Shown: positions 44,060 to 53,598 of the stretch, piece after piece
Layout: the number at the start of each line of letters is the position of its first letter
Numbering within the stretch: position 1 is the stretch's first letter
From: an uncultured Cocleimonas sp.
GTDB taxonomy: Bacteria > Pseudomonadota > Gammaproteobacteria > Thiotrichales > Thiotrichaceae
DNA: 64,000 bases
Assembly: GCF_947495625.1 (NCBI RefSeq)
Contig: NZ_CANLZW010000001.1
Span: forward strand, 1 to 64,000
Direction: 5' to 3'
The notes under the pieces: model-generated
What the model was told of the DNA's origin: nothing
Databases searched by the model: none
The model's input: only the letters and a program-made list of their open reading frames with translations
Position numbers and translations under genes: made by a program

Positions 44060-45025
44060 CTATCTAGCTATTAGATAATCCGCAAGCTTCTTATTACCTT
44101 CAACACTAAAATGACCATCACTTGGAAAGAAGAAAGCCTTAGTGTTTTCTTTAAATACATCACCTAACATAACCAGAGGTTTCGGTGAAATGCTCTGTAG
44201 TTTCTTACCTAGTTCCTGATATTTATTATGAATGATTTCTGGCTCTGGATAGATAATGAAAATCTCGTATTCAAACCCGTAAGTCTTACTGATCTTATCC
44301 AGTCGCTGAAATTCAGCCCCAGTAATTTTCAAGGCTTTGTTTAATTGAGCTTCTGCCTCTTCAGAATCACTTCGAATAATGGGCAATACCTTGAAATAAG
44401 CCACTCGTAATAAATTTGAGTGCTTCAAGCCAAAATCGATAATCTTCTCAACTGATCCTTTATCGTCTTCAGCATTAGGGTTTAAGTTCAACTCTCCCGG
44501 CTCATAACCCTGTCCTTGAGAGCGAAGTTCATCAGCACTTAAGTTATCACCGAAATCATTGCCAGTAAAAAAGAAGAAGTTTACTTTTTGAGGACTCCAG
44601 TTCTTATTCTTTATATAAGACTCAAGTCGATCAACTTCATACAAGGTACTGGAGCCAGGTACAGCTAAATTAGCGCAATTTAGTTTTTGTGCTTTACAAT
44701 AAATAGCAGGAAATGCTTCCTCATCAGTAACGCCTTGCGCATAAGTAAAAGAATCCCCTATAAAAATAACGTCCGGATTGCCATTACTTTGGGGAGCCCG
44801 GTATCCATCGGGCGTAATTGTTGTTACTGCATCATAGTCTGGCGTAATTATTCGAAACTGTTTATTCGGCGACACATAACTGATGCGCTGTTTGTTTCCC
44901 TCCATGTCCAGAATGCTTGGCCCGGGTGATATTGGGCTTACATAACGACTTGCGACCTCGCTTATTACAAACATAATAGCGAGGCTAACAAACAGCAGTA
45001 TCAAATTTCCGAATAAATTCTTCAT
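44060..45025 (-). CDS. SGNH/GDSL-type hydrolase, membrane-anchored
   Basis: The 321 residues start with an uncleaved or cleaved hydrophobic helix (about 5-25) and a soluble domain with SGNH blocks: VIFIGDSFTYAQGV (block I Ser, about 85-98), a Gly in LAVPGSSTL (block II), FFTGNDFGDN (block III Asn) and SDGHFSVEGN near the C-terminus (catalytic Asp/His). Such enzymes remove or transfer acyl groups on glycans or lipids. It is the last gene of the carbamoyltransferase-SxtJ-DUF5989 unit, so it probably modifies the same product. Confidence 0.82.
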   Translation of the reverse strand: MKNLFGNLILLFVSLAIMFVISEVASRYVSPISPGPSILDMEGNKQRISYVSPNKQFRIITPDYDAVTTITPDGYRAPQSNGNPDVIFIGDSFTYAQGVTDEEAFPAIYCKAQKLNCANLAVPGSSTLYEVDRLESYIKNKNWSPQKVNFFFFTGNDFGDNLSADELRSQGQGYEPGELNLNPNAEDDKGSVEKIIDFGLKHSNLLRVAYFKVLPIIRSDSEEAEAQLNKALKITGAEFQRLDKISKTYGFEYEIFIIYPEPEIIHNKYQELGKKLQSISPKPLVMLGDVFKENTKAFFFPSDGHFSVEGNKKLADYLIAR

Positions 45026-45072
45026 TCTCGTATTTCGTTATTACTCCAAAAAAACGTCAATTAAACTTTTTA

Positions 45073-45225
45073 TTAAAAAAGTGTATAGATAAATGGAGCT
45101 ATTGCTGAGCCTTGAGCAAGAACTAAAAGCGCTCCCAATAAAACCATTACTAAAATAATTGGCGCTAACCAAAACTTTTTTCGCTCACGCATAAATGACC
45201 ACAAGTCACCCAGTAAATCTAACAT
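45073..45225 (-). CDS. DUF5989 family small membrane protein
   Basis: This 50-residue frame begins MLDLLGDLWSFMRERKKFWL and continues into one transmembrane helix with VMVLLGALLVLAQGSA. AGGA sits seven bases before the ATG. Proteins of this type are encoded between SxtJ and SGNH-hydrolase genes next to carbamoyltransferases, which is exactly the arrangement here. Function is unknown; it may be a small subunit of the SxtJ membrane complex. Confidence 0.8.
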   Translation of the reverse strand: MLDLLGDLWSFMRERKKFWLAPIILVMVLLGALLVLAQGSAIAPFIYTLF

Positions 45226-45267
45226 GTCTATTTCCTATCTCTATCTCATTTATTAATTTCAAATTAA

Positions 45268-45690
45268 CTAAAATGGCTTTTTTAAATGATCCTTTTCACG
45301 CACCTTAGTGATAATTCTATATGTCTTTGCATTATCTTCTAGCTTACGATGCATACTATCCTTACCTAGAACTTTCAGGATCATACCAATCGGAAAAATC
45401 ATCAAATAAAACATTGCACCAAGAATGATACGACTATTTATAAAACCTAAAACGTTACCAATCTTTAACCAATAATGATTAACGGGTCTTAGTATTTCTG
45501 GAATCGCTATAGCCAATACAAAGAAAATAGCCATCACTATGAATGGCCATATTGGCCAATTTTCACTGGTTTTGTCAAAAATCCAGGGGAAGATTAAGCC
45601 GAACATCAAGGCAATCATTCCACCCATAATGAAACCAAATTTTCTTAAATCTGATTTCGTCACTTCCACTGTTTGTGTATCTGTATTCAT
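45268..45690 (-). CDS. SxtJ family membrane protein
   Basis: The 140 residues have about three to four transmembrane helices (about 15-33, 41-60, 75-112), with KFGFIMGGMIALMFGLIFPWIF and a conserved-looking ILRPVNHYWLKIGNVLGFINSRIILGAMFYLM. This fits the SxtJ family, named for an unassigned gene of the saxitoxin cluster, often next to a carbamoyltransferase. It follows the carbamoyltransferase by 47 bases. Its role is unknown. Confidence 0.8.
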   Translation of the reverse strand: MNTDTQTVEVTKSDLRKFGFIMGGMIALMFGLIFPWIFDKTSENWPIWPFIVMAIFFVLAIAIPEILRPVNHYWLKIGNVLGFINSRIILGAMFYLMIFPIGMILKVLGKDSMHRKLEDNAKTYRIITKVREKDHLKKPF

Positions 45691-45737
45691 ATTTCTAGTC
45701 TATTTCTTAGTTTCTACTATTTAATGCAGATCTAACT

Positions 45738-47582
45738 CTAATCCAGAGCAAATTCATTACGCCAGTCACCCTCTTCTTGCCATTCTGGTTGTCTGGTTTT
45801 ATCGATCAAAATATTTTCCATTACCAAATAATCCATTTCTGTTCGCATAAAACATCTATAGGCATCTTCGGGCGTATTCACGATAGGCTCACCGCGCACA
45901 TTAAATGATGTATTTACCAATACCGGACAACCCGTTTTTTCTTCAAATGCATCAAGCAAATGATAAAACCTTGGATTGGTTTCGGGGTGCACTGTTTGCA
46001 CACGTGCCGAGTAATCAACATGGGTAACCGCAGGTATTTGAGATCGTGGAATATTGAGTTTATCGATACCAAACAGCTTATCTTGTTCTGCGCTCATTAA
46101 ATTCCGCTTATCTTCTTTCACAGGAGCGACGATTAACATGTATGGACTTGGCCCTTCATGCTCAAACCATTCTGAGACTTTATCGAATTTTACAACCGGA
46201 GCAAAAGGTCTAAAAGATTCACGGTATTTGATTTTTAAATTCATCACCGTTTGCATCTTGGTACTTCTTGCATCACCAATGATGGAGCGCGCACCTAAAG
46301 AACGCGGACCGAATTCCATTCGCCCCTGAAACCAACCAATGACCTTTTCACCTTCCATGACTTCGGCAAGCTTAGGCATCAATTGGTCATCTTCCACCTG
46401 AATGTAATCTGCTCCAATCTTGTCTAAATACTTTGTGATCTGCTCATTACTGAACTTTGGCCCTAGGTAGGAACCTTTAGTGGCATCTGGAAGCTGTACA
46501 GTACGTGGTTTATCCATATATTCATGATAAGCCGATAGAGCTGCACCCACTGCACCACCCGCATCACCCGCGGCTGGTTGTATCCAGATGCCTTTGAACG
46601 GACCCTCACGAAGCAGTCGTCCGTTAGATACACAGTTGAGTGCTACACCACCGGCAAGACATAAATAATCCAATCCTGTCTCTTTATGCACACTCCTACC
46701 CAGTCGCAGCACAACTTCTTCTGTTACCCATTGAATAGAACGTGCGATATCCATTTCTTTTTGAGTAAGCTCACCTTCAGGCTCTCGTGCTGGAGCACCA
46801 AACAGTTCGGCAAACTTCTTATTAGTCATTGTCAGACCAGTTGCGTAATTGAAATACTTCATATTCAATCGAAACGTACCGTCATCTTTTAGATCTATCA
46901 GATTATCTAAAATCAAATCGACATATTTTGGCTCGCCATAGGGCGCTAAACCCATTAATTTATACTCACCAGAGTTTACTCGGAACCCTGTATAATACGT
47001 AAAAGCAGAATATAATAATCCTAAAGAATGAGGGAAATCGATTTCCCATTGTGGTGTTAACTGATTTCCATCACCAATCCACATTGATGTTGTCGCCCAC
47101 TCACCAACACCATCAAGACACATAACTGCGGCTTTTTCATAAGGTGAAGGAAAAAAAGCAGATGCGGCATGAGATTGGTGATGCTCATTAAATAGCAACT
47201 CAGGTATTTCTTTTTCACCAATTGAAAATACAGCTGACAGCTCTCTCTTAAGGGTTTTCTTTAAAAATAATTTGTCTTTAAGCCAGATTGGCATCGCCGT
47301 TAAAAACGAACGAAAACCACTTGGTGCATAAGATAAATAGGTCTCTAAAAGTCTTTCAAACTTCAACAATGGTTTATCGTAGAAAACTACTGAACTGATA
47401 TCCTTATGACTTATACCAGCCTCTTTTAAACAATATTTAATCGCATGAGCGGGAAAGGCGGGATCGTGTTTTTTTCGTGTGAAGCGTTCTTCCTGGGCCG
47501 CAGCTACAACTTCACCATCGCATACAAGCGCAGCAGCACTGTCGTGATAATATGCAGATAATCCTAAAATATATGTTTTCAT
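45738..47582 (-). CDS. Carbamoyltransferase of the NodU/CmcH family
   Basis: The enzyme uses carbamoyl phosphate and ATP to carbamoylate a hydroxyl group. The 614 residues have the Kae1-like N-terminal domain (LGLSAYYHDSAAALVCDGEVVAAAQEERFTRKKHDPAFP, HHQSHAASAFFPSP, CLAGGVALNCVSNG) and the C-terminal carbamoyltransferase domain (GWFQGRMEFGPRSLGARSIIGD, HPETNPRFYHLL, NTSFNVRGEPIVNTPEDA). Length fits. It is first in a four-gene leftward cassette with SxtJ, DUF5989 and an SGNH hydrolase. The acceptor is likely a glycan or exported metabolite; no polyketide or Nod genes are nearby. Confidence 0.92.
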   Translation of the reverse strand: MKTYILGLSAYYHDSAAALVCDGEVVAAAQEERFTRKKHDPAFPAHAIKYCLKEAGISHKDISSVVFYDKPLLKFERLLETYLSYAPSGFRSFLTAMPIWLKDKLFLKKTLKRELSAVFSIGEKEIPELLFNEHHQSHAASAFFPSPYEKAAVMCLDGVGEWATTSMWIGDGNQLTPQWEIDFPHSLGLLYSAFTYYTGFRVNSGEYKLMGLAPYGEPKYVDLILDNLIDLKDDGTFRLNMKYFNYATGLTMTNKKFAELFGAPAREPEGELTQKEMDIARSIQWVTEEVVLRLGRSVHKETGLDYLCLAGGVALNCVSNGRLLREGPFKGIWIQPAAGDAGGAVGAALSAYHEYMDKPRTVQLPDATKGSYLGPKFSNEQITKYLDKIGADYIQVEDDQLMPKLAEVMEGEKVIGWFQGRMEFGPRSLGARSIIGDARSTKMQTVMNLKIKYRESFRPFAPVVKFDKVSEWFEHEGPSPYMLIVAPVKEDKRNLMSAEQDKLFGIDKLNIPRSQIPAVTHVDYSARVQTVHPETNPRFYHLLDAFEEKTGCPVLVNTSFNVRGEPIVNTPEDAYRCFMRTEMDYLVMENILIDKTRQPEWQEEGDWRNEFALD

Positions 47583-47947
47583 ATTTACCGTTCTATATTT
47601 CTTTTTTAGTTATTCAATTTTAGAAAAACACGAATTGATTTAATCATTTTTAAAACTATTTTTAGTTTTGGTTATTTTTATACCTATATATTTTTAATAT
47701 TTTTGGTATAGATAGAAGGCATGATAATAGTGGAAATTGTATAGAAAATAACCAACTAATGATCAATGGCTGAAATGAAAAGACTAAGGGATAGTATTAA
47801 TAAACCAAGTAGTACTAATCTTAATCATTAAAATAATTCTATCTGCAAAAAAAGATCTTTACAGACCGTTATGCTATCTTCGCCGGAATCTTTAAAGCGT
47901 TGGTTGCTGCTTTAATAAGATTTTAAGTAGACTATAAGGAGAAGTTT
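47583..47947. other. Intergenic region between divergent transcription units
   Basis: This AT-rich 365-base gap must hold the promoters of the leftward carbamoyltransferase cassette and of the rightward DUF4212-symporter genes. I see no coding frame, repeat copy or convincing terminator. AAGGAG just before 47948 is the binding site of the next gene. Confidence 0.5.
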
Positions 47948-48214
47948 ATGTCGCAAGAAAGTGAAAATAATGCGAAGGCCTATTGGAAGGCCAATTTAAG
48001 ACTAGTGATGATCTGTCTAGTTATCTGGTTCGTTGTTTCATATTTATTTGGCATCATGCTTGTTGAACCCCTTAATGAAATCCGCGTTGGTGGATATAAG
48101 TTAGGTTTCTGGTTCGCACAACAAGGTTCAATATACACATTTGTAGCTTTAGTCTTTTTCTACGCTTGGCGTATGAATGCTTTAGATCGCAAATTTGGCG
48201 TGGAAGAGGATTAA
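47948..48214 (+). CDS. DUF4212 small subunit of a sodium/substrate symporter
   Basis: The 88 residues have two transmembrane helices (about 18-38 and 55-78), with AKAYWKANLRLVMICLVIWFVVSYLFGIML and FWFAQQGSIYTFVALVFFYAWRMNALDRKF. This matches the DUF4212 family, always located directly upstream of an SSS-family permease, as here (3-base gap). AAGGAG precedes the ATG. It probably assists or assembles with the permease. Confidence 0.92.
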   Translation: MSQESENNAKAYWKANLRLVMICLVIWFVVSYLFGIMLVEPLNEIRVGGYKLGFWFAQQGSIYTFVALVFFYAWRMNALDRKFGVEED

Positions 48215-48217
48215 TAA

Positions 48218-49945
48218 ATGGAATTACAAACACTAACATATATCGTAGTAGGCTTAACGTTTGCGTTATACCTCGGTATTGCGGTTTGGGCACGCGCTGC
48301 ATCAACTGGTGAGTTTTACGTAGCAGGTAAAGGTATTCACCCAATCCTGAATGGTATGGCTACTGCTGCCGATTGGATGTCAGCGGCATCTTTCATTGGT
48401 ATGGCAGGTCTTATCGCCTTTAACGGGTACGGCGCTTCTGTATTCTTAATGGGTTGGACAGGTGGTTATGTACTATTAGCAATGCTTCTAGCACCTTACC
48501 TACGTAAGTATGGTAAATTTACAGTACCTGAGTTCATCGGTGATCGTTTCTATTCAAGAACAGCACGTCTTGTAGCTATCATTTGTTTGATTCTTGCTTC
48601 TGTTACTTATGTAATCGGACAGATGAAAGGTATCGGAGTAGCTTTCTCTCGCTTCTTAGAGCTTGATTATGACACGGGTCTATACGTAGGTATGGCGATC
48701 GTATTCTTCTACGCTACGCTAGGTGGAATGAAAGGTATCACTTACACACAGATAGCTCAGTACGTAGTTCTTATCTTTGCTTATACAGTTCCTGCAGTAT
48801 TTATCTCTATGCAGTTAACGGGCAACCCACTACCGCAGCTTGGTTTGGGCGGCACGATGGCAGATGGAACCTATCTACTAGATAAACTGGATATGGTTTT
48901 GACGGAGACAGGCTTTAAAGAATACACAACTGCTGGCATGGACAATAGACTGAATATGTTTGTTTACACGCTAACATTGATGTTCGGTACTGCTGGTCTT
49001 CCCCACGTTATTACACGTTTCTTCACTGTACCTAACGTTGCAGGCGCAAGAAGATCTGCGGCTTGGGCATTAGTATTTATCTCATTACTATACACAGTAG
49101 CTCCTGCAGTTGGCGCAATGGCTCGTCTTAACTTGATGCAAACTATTGAACCTACTAAAGGTGATTACCTAGTTTATGCAGAACGTCCTCAGTGGTTCAA
49201 GAACTGGGAAAAGACTGGTCTACTAGCATTTGAAGATAAGAATGGTGATGGCAAGATTCAATATACTGCTGACAAAGCTACCAATGAAATGGTTAAAGTT
49301 GACCGTGACATCATGGTACTTGCTAATCCAGAAATCGCTAAGTTACCAAACTGGGTAATAGCATTAGTTGCTGCTGGTGGTCTAGCTGCCGCACTATCAA
49401 CTGCTGCCGGATTGTTACTTGCGATTGCTTCCTCCATCTCTCATGATTTATTGAAAGGTATTTTGACCCCCAATATCTCTGAGAAAAGCGAGCTACTCGC
49501 CAGTCGAATAGCGATGGCCTTCGCCGTCCTAGGAGCCGGTTATCTCGGATTACATCCGCCCGATTTTGCGGCTGGTACGGTTGCGATAGCCTTTGGACTT
49601 GCAGCTTCGTCTCTATTCCCAGCTCTTATGATGGGTATTTTCTCTAAGCGAGTAAATAGAACAGGCGCGATCCTGGGTATGCTTACAGGTATCATTGTAA
49701 CAATGCTATATGTATTCCAACACAAAGGAATCATGTTTATCCCTGGCACATCTTTCATGGGTGGCATGAGTCAAAACTGGTTCTTTGGAATATCTCCAAA
49801 TGCATTTGGTGCTGTTGGCGCATTAGCTAACTTCGCAGTTGCACACATTGTTTCTAGAATGACTGCTGAAGTTCCAAAAGATGTACAAGAACTGATTGAA
49901 CACATCCGTGTACCTCAAGGTGCTGGCGCTGCTCATGACGACTAA
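48218..49945 (+). CDS. SSS-family sodium:solute symporter (ActP-like)
   Basis: The 575 residues have about 13 transmembrane helices in the LeuT-type arrangement, with the family motifs GEFYVAGKGIHPILNGMATAADWMSAASFIGMAG near the N-terminus and GLAAALSTAAGLLLAIASSISHDL (about 388-411). The longest soluble loop, with WFKNWEKTGLLAFEDKNGDGKIQYTADK, has an EF-hand-like DKNGDGKI that could bind calcium. Relatives take up acetate or other short carboxylates. Translation is coupled to DUF4212. The substrate is unproven. Confidence 0.92.
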   Translation: MELQTLTYIVVGLTFALYLGIAVWARAASTGEFYVAGKGIHPILNGMATAADWMSAASFIGMAGLIAFNGYGASVFLMGWTGGYVLLAMLLAPYLRKYGKFTVPEFIGDRFYSRTARLVAIICLILASVTYVIGQMKGIGVAFSRFLELDYDTGLYVGMAIVFFYATLGGMKGITYTQIAQYVVLIFAYTVPAVFISMQLTGNPLPQLGLGGTMADGTYLLDKLDMVLTETGFKEYTTAGMDNRLNMFVYTLTLMFGTAGLPHVITRFFTVPNVAGARRSAAWALVFISLLYTVAPAVGAMARLNLMQTIEPTKGDYLVYAERPQWFKNWEKTGLLAFEDKNGDGKIQYTADKATNEMVKVDRDIMVLANPEIAKLPNWVIALVAAGGLAAALSTAAGLLLAIASSISHDLLKGILTPNISEKSELLASRIAMAFAVLGAGYLGLHPPDFAAGTVAIAFGLAASSLFPALMMGIFSKRVNRTGAILGMLTGIIVTMLYVFQHKGIMFIPGTSFMGGMSQNWFFGISPNAFGAVGALANFAVAHIVSRMTAEVPKDVQELIEHIRVPQGAGAAHDD

Positions 49946-49972
49946 GATATGTAGATAATTACATAACTTAAT

Positions 49973-50000
49973 AAAAAGGCTCCTTTTGGAGCCTTTTTTT
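49973..50000 (+). terminator. Intrinsic terminator after the symporter
   Basis: AAAAAGGCTCC (49973-49983) pairs with GGAGCCTTTTT (49988-49998), 4-base loop and T7 run, 27 bases after the symporter stop. Confidence 0.9.
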
Positions 50001-50082
50001 ATGCCCTACTTCAGCTGTATTTAATGCTTACGATTGAAGCTATTCATTTCCCTAATAGTAATTTATTTCCTACCCTTAATGG

Positions 50083-53000
50083 ATGACTAATAACATCAAA
50101 AAGTTACTTGTCGCCAACCGTGGTGAAATTGCCATCCGTATTTTACGAGCTGCTGCTGAGCTTAATGTAACGACGGTATCAGTTTACACCCACGAAGATC
50201 GTTTCTCTCCGCACCGATACAAAGCCGATGAGGCTTACCAAATTGGAGCAGATGAAGATCCTTTAATGCCTTACCTTGATATCGAAGGCTTAATTGAAAC
50301 GGCGAAAGTAAATCATGTTGATGCTATTCACCCGGGTTATGGATTCCTTTCTGAAAATGTACAGTTCGCAAAGCGCTGCAGAGAAGAAGGGATCATCTTT
50401 ATTGGTCCGGCGCCTGAAGTCATGGAACAACTTGGCGATAAAGTCCAAGCTAAGCAAAATGCCATTGATGCAGGTATTCCTGTTATCCAAGATAGCAAGG
50501 AAGCACTTACTTCATTAGAAATTGCAGAAAAAGAAGCAACAAGAATAGGTTATCCTATGATGCTCAAAGCAGCATCTGGTGGTGGTGGACGCGGAATGCG
50601 TATCTTGCGCTCTGCTGATGAGCTACCCAACGCCTTTAATGAAGCTCGTAACGAAGCTGCAAAAGCATTTGGCGACGACACTGTATTTTTAGAGAAATAC
50701 ATCGATTCACCTAAACACATTGAAGTTCAAATTCTAGGCGATACCTTTGGTAACCTAGTTCACTTGTACGAACGCGACTGTTCAGTACAACGACGTTTCC
50801 AGAAAGTTATTGAGGTTGCACCAAGTTCAACACTTAAAGAAGAAACACGTCAAAAACTCTTCGACTACGCGCTAAAGATTACTCGCCATGTAAACTATAG
50901 CAACGCAGGAACAGTAGAATTTCTGGTTGATAGTGACGAACAAATCTACTTTATAGAAGTTAACCCTAGGGTACAGGTTGAACATACCATTACCGAAGAA
51001 ATCACCGGTATAGATATTGTTCGCAGCCAGATCCATATAGCTGACGGCGCAAAACTTTCAGATCCGCAGATAAACATCCAGTCTCAAGATGATATTTTCA
51101 TACGTGGATTTGCTGTTCAGTGTCGAATCACAACGGAAGACCCGTCTCAGGGATTCAAACCAGACTTCGGAACCATCATTGCCTATCGTAGTGCTGCTGG
51201 TTTTGGTATTCGTCTTGATGTAGGCGCGGCCTATGTTGGTGCTAAAGTATCTCCATTCTACGATTCTATGTTGGTTAAAGTATCAGCCTCAGGTAGAACA
51301 TTAGAAGGTGCAATCCAACGAGCACATAGGGCCCTAAGAGAATTCAGAATTCGCGGTGTTAAAACCAATATTCATTTTTTATTAAATGTTTTAGAACACC
51401 CAACGTTCAAAGCCGGCGAAGTTAAGGTAACTTTCCTCGAAAATCATCCCGAACTTTTTGATGTTTCATCGCATTTAGACCGTGGAACAAAGACACTTAG
51501 TTATCTGTCTAAAGTTATAGTTAACGGCAATCCAGATATTAAATCGTTCGATCCGGATCGCACTTTTAGAAAACCGGTCATCCCCGCTTTTAATAAATTA
51601 GCCGAGTATCCTGAAGGAACCAAGAACATACTTGATTCACTGGGTGCCGATGGTTTTGTGCAATGGATAAAAGATCAAGATAATATTCTTTATACGGATA
51701 CAACACTGCGTGACGCACACCAATCTTTACTAGCTACACGTGTTAGAACCAAAGACATGCTCAAAGTTGCAGAAGGTTTAGCTAAAAACCACTCGCAGCT
51801 TTTTTCTTTGGAAATGTGGGGTGGAGCTACCTTTGATGTTGCTATGCGTTTCTTGCATGAATGTCCTTGGCAACGCCTGAGACAACTTCGCGAAGCTGTT
51901 CCTAATATTTTATTCCAAATGCTTTTCCGTGGTTCAAATGCGGTTGGTTATAAAGCATATCCAGATAACTTGATTGAAAAGTTCATCATCGAGTCCTGGG
52001 AAAATGGTATCGATGTATTCCGTATCTTTGATTCACTTAACTGGATCGAAGGAATGGAGAAATCTATACAGGTAGTACGTGAAAAAACAGGCGGTATTGC
52101 CGAAGCTACCATTTGTTACACAGGCGACGTGCTAAACACCGATAAGAGCAATAAATTTAATCTACAGTACTACCTTGATTTAGCACGAAGACTCGAAGAT
52201 GCTGGCGCACACACGCTAGCTCTAAAAGACATGGCCGGTCTTCTTAAGCCATACGCGGCGGAAGAGCTTATACCTGCACTTAAAGACGCTACAGACTTAC
52301 CAATTCATCTGCATACACATGACACCTCTTCCATACAGTCTGCAACGTTGCTTAAGGCCATAGAAAAAGATGTGGATATTGTTGATGCCTGTCTAAGTTC
52401 AGTGTCTGGTTTAACTTCTCAACCAAATTTGAATTCAATGATCGCGGCTATGCAGGGCCAACCTCGCGAACAGGAATTTAATCTTGAATCACTCAACCAG
52501 TATGCAAACTACTGGGAAGATGTTCGCGAAGTTTATTACCCTTTCGAATCCGGCTTGAAAGCGGGAACCGCAGAAGTTTATAACCATGAAATTCCAGGTG
52601 GCCAATATTCTAATTTGCGCCCACAAGCGATTGCACTAGGTCTTGAGCATAAGTTTGAAGAAGTAAAAGAAAACTATGCCATCGTAAATAAAATGTTCGG
52701 CGACATCGTTAAAGTTACCCCATCATCCAAAGTAGTGGGTGATATGGCGATATTCATGACATCTAACGACCTAACAGAAAAAGATGTGATGGAAAAAGGC
52801 GGTACCTTAGCTTTTCCAGAATCCGTACACGACCTATTCAAAGGTAACTTAGGACAACCTCCCGGAGGTTTCCCTGAAGATCTGAGTAAGCTAGTACTAA
52901 AGAACGATACTCCTTTTACAGATCGTCCCAATGCTCATTTAGAACCCATCGATTTTGATAAAGAGTTCGCAGCATTCAAAGAAAAATTTGATGAAAAAAG

Positions 53001-53526
53001 AGAGATGACGGATTTCCTCTCTTATATGATGTATCCCAAAGTTTATGAAGACTTTTATCAGCACGAGCAAGAATTTGGAAACATTTCTGTGCTACCAACA
53101 ACCGCCTTTTTCTATGGCCTGAAGCAAAGAGAAGAAGTCACAGTTGAACTTGGTAAAGGCAAAGTCATTATTATTAAAATGCTGTACTGCTCGCCACCAG
53201 ATGCTGGTGGAATCAGAACAGTTACTTTTGATCTAAACGGTCAGACACGAAGTATTACTATTCGAGATGAATCTGTTGTATCAACCAAAAAGGTCAATAG
53301 AAAAGCCGTTGAAGAAAACGAAGTAGGCACACCCATTTTAGGTCGTTTAGCTGCAATAAACGTTAAAGAAGGTCAAACTGTTGAAAAAGATGTTCCATTG
53401 TTTGTGATTGAAGCAATGAAAATGGAATCAACTATTACAGCCCCTTTTGCAGGAACGATCAAAAAGATTCATCTTGATGTCGGAGAAATCCTCGAGCAGA
53501 GCGATTTAGTCATCGAATTTGAATAA
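50083..53526 (+). CDS. pyc: Pyruvate carboxylase, single polypeptide
   Basis: It carboxylates pyruvate to oxaloacetate with ATP and bicarbonate, replenishing the TCA cycle. The 1147 residues contain a biotin carboxylase domain (about 1-460; LLVANRGEIAIRILRAA, GGGGRGMRI, EVNPRVQVEHTITEEITGID), a carboxyltransferase domain (about 545-800; LRDAHQSLLATRVRTKDM, LHTHDTSSIQ), a connecting region, and a C-terminal biotinyl domain with EAMKMES (about 1111-1117, Lys is biotinylated). The order is that of the alpha4 one-chain enzyme. It lies 72 bases before citrate synthase. Many gammaproteobacteria rely on PEP carboxylase instead. Confidence 0.96.
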   Translation: MTNNIKKLLVANRGEIAIRILRAAAELNVTTVSVYTHEDRFSPHRYKADEAYQIGADEDPLMPYLDIEGLIETAKVNHVDAIHPGYGFLSENVQFAKRCREEGIIFIGPAPEVMEQLGDKVQAKQNAIDAGIPVIQDSKEALTSLEIAEKEATRIGYPMMLKAASGGGGRGMRILRSADELPNAFNEARNEAAKAFGDDTVFLEKYIDSPKHIEVQILGDTFGNLVHLYERDCSVQRRFQKVIEVAPSSTLKEETRQKLFDYALKITRHVNYSNAGTVEFLVDSDEQIYFIEVNPRVQVEHTITEEITGIDIVRSQIHIADGAKLSDPQINIQSQDDIFIRGFAVQCRITTEDPSQGFKPDFGTIIAYRSAAGFGIRLDVGAAYVGAKVSPFYDSMLVKVSASGRTLEGAIQRAHRALREFRIRGVKTNIHFLLNVLEHPTFKAGEVKVTFLENHPELFDVSSHLDRGTKTLSYLSKVIVNGNPDIKSFDPDRTFRKPVIPAFNKLAEYPEGTKNILDSLGADGFVQWIKDQDNILYTDTTLRDAHQSLLATRVRTKDMLKVAEGLAKNHSQLFSLEMWGGATFDVAMRFLHECPWQRLRQLREAVPNILFQMLFRGSNAVGYKAYPDNLIEKFIIESWENGIDVFRIFDSLNWIEGMEKSIQVVREKTGGIAEATICYTGDVLNTDKSNKFNLQYYLDLARRLEDAGAHTLALKDMAGLLKPYAAEELIPALKDATDLPIHLHTHDTSSIQSATLLKAIEKDVDIVDACLSSVSGLTSQPNLNSMIAAMQGQPREQEFNLESLNQYANYWEDVREVYYPFESGLKAGTAEVYNHEIPGGQYSNLRPQAIALGLEHKFEEVKENYAIVNKMFGDIVKVTPSSKVVGDMAIFMTSNDLTEKDVMEKGGTLAFPESVHDLFKGNLGQPPGGFPEDLSKLVLKNDTPFTDRPNAHLEPIDFDKEFAAFKEKFDEKREMTDFLSYMMYPKVYEDFYQHEQEFGNISVLPTTAFFYGLKQREEVTVELGKGKVIIIKMLYCSPPDAGGIRTVTFDLNGQTRSITIRDESVVSTKKVNRKAVEENEVGTPILGRLAAINVKEGQTVEKDVPLFVIEAMKMESTITAPFAGTIKKIHLDVGEILEQSDLVIEFE

Positions 53527-53598
53527 CATGTCATATAAAAATTAATACCCCGTAAATAAAATAATTTCCTACCAATAAGAGAGTGGAGAAGCAAGAGT

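Noticed and set aside
45738..47582. Saxitoxin or Nod factor biosynthesis
   Set aside because: The carbamoyltransferase and SxtJ family names suggest these, but no other gene of either pathway is in the window.
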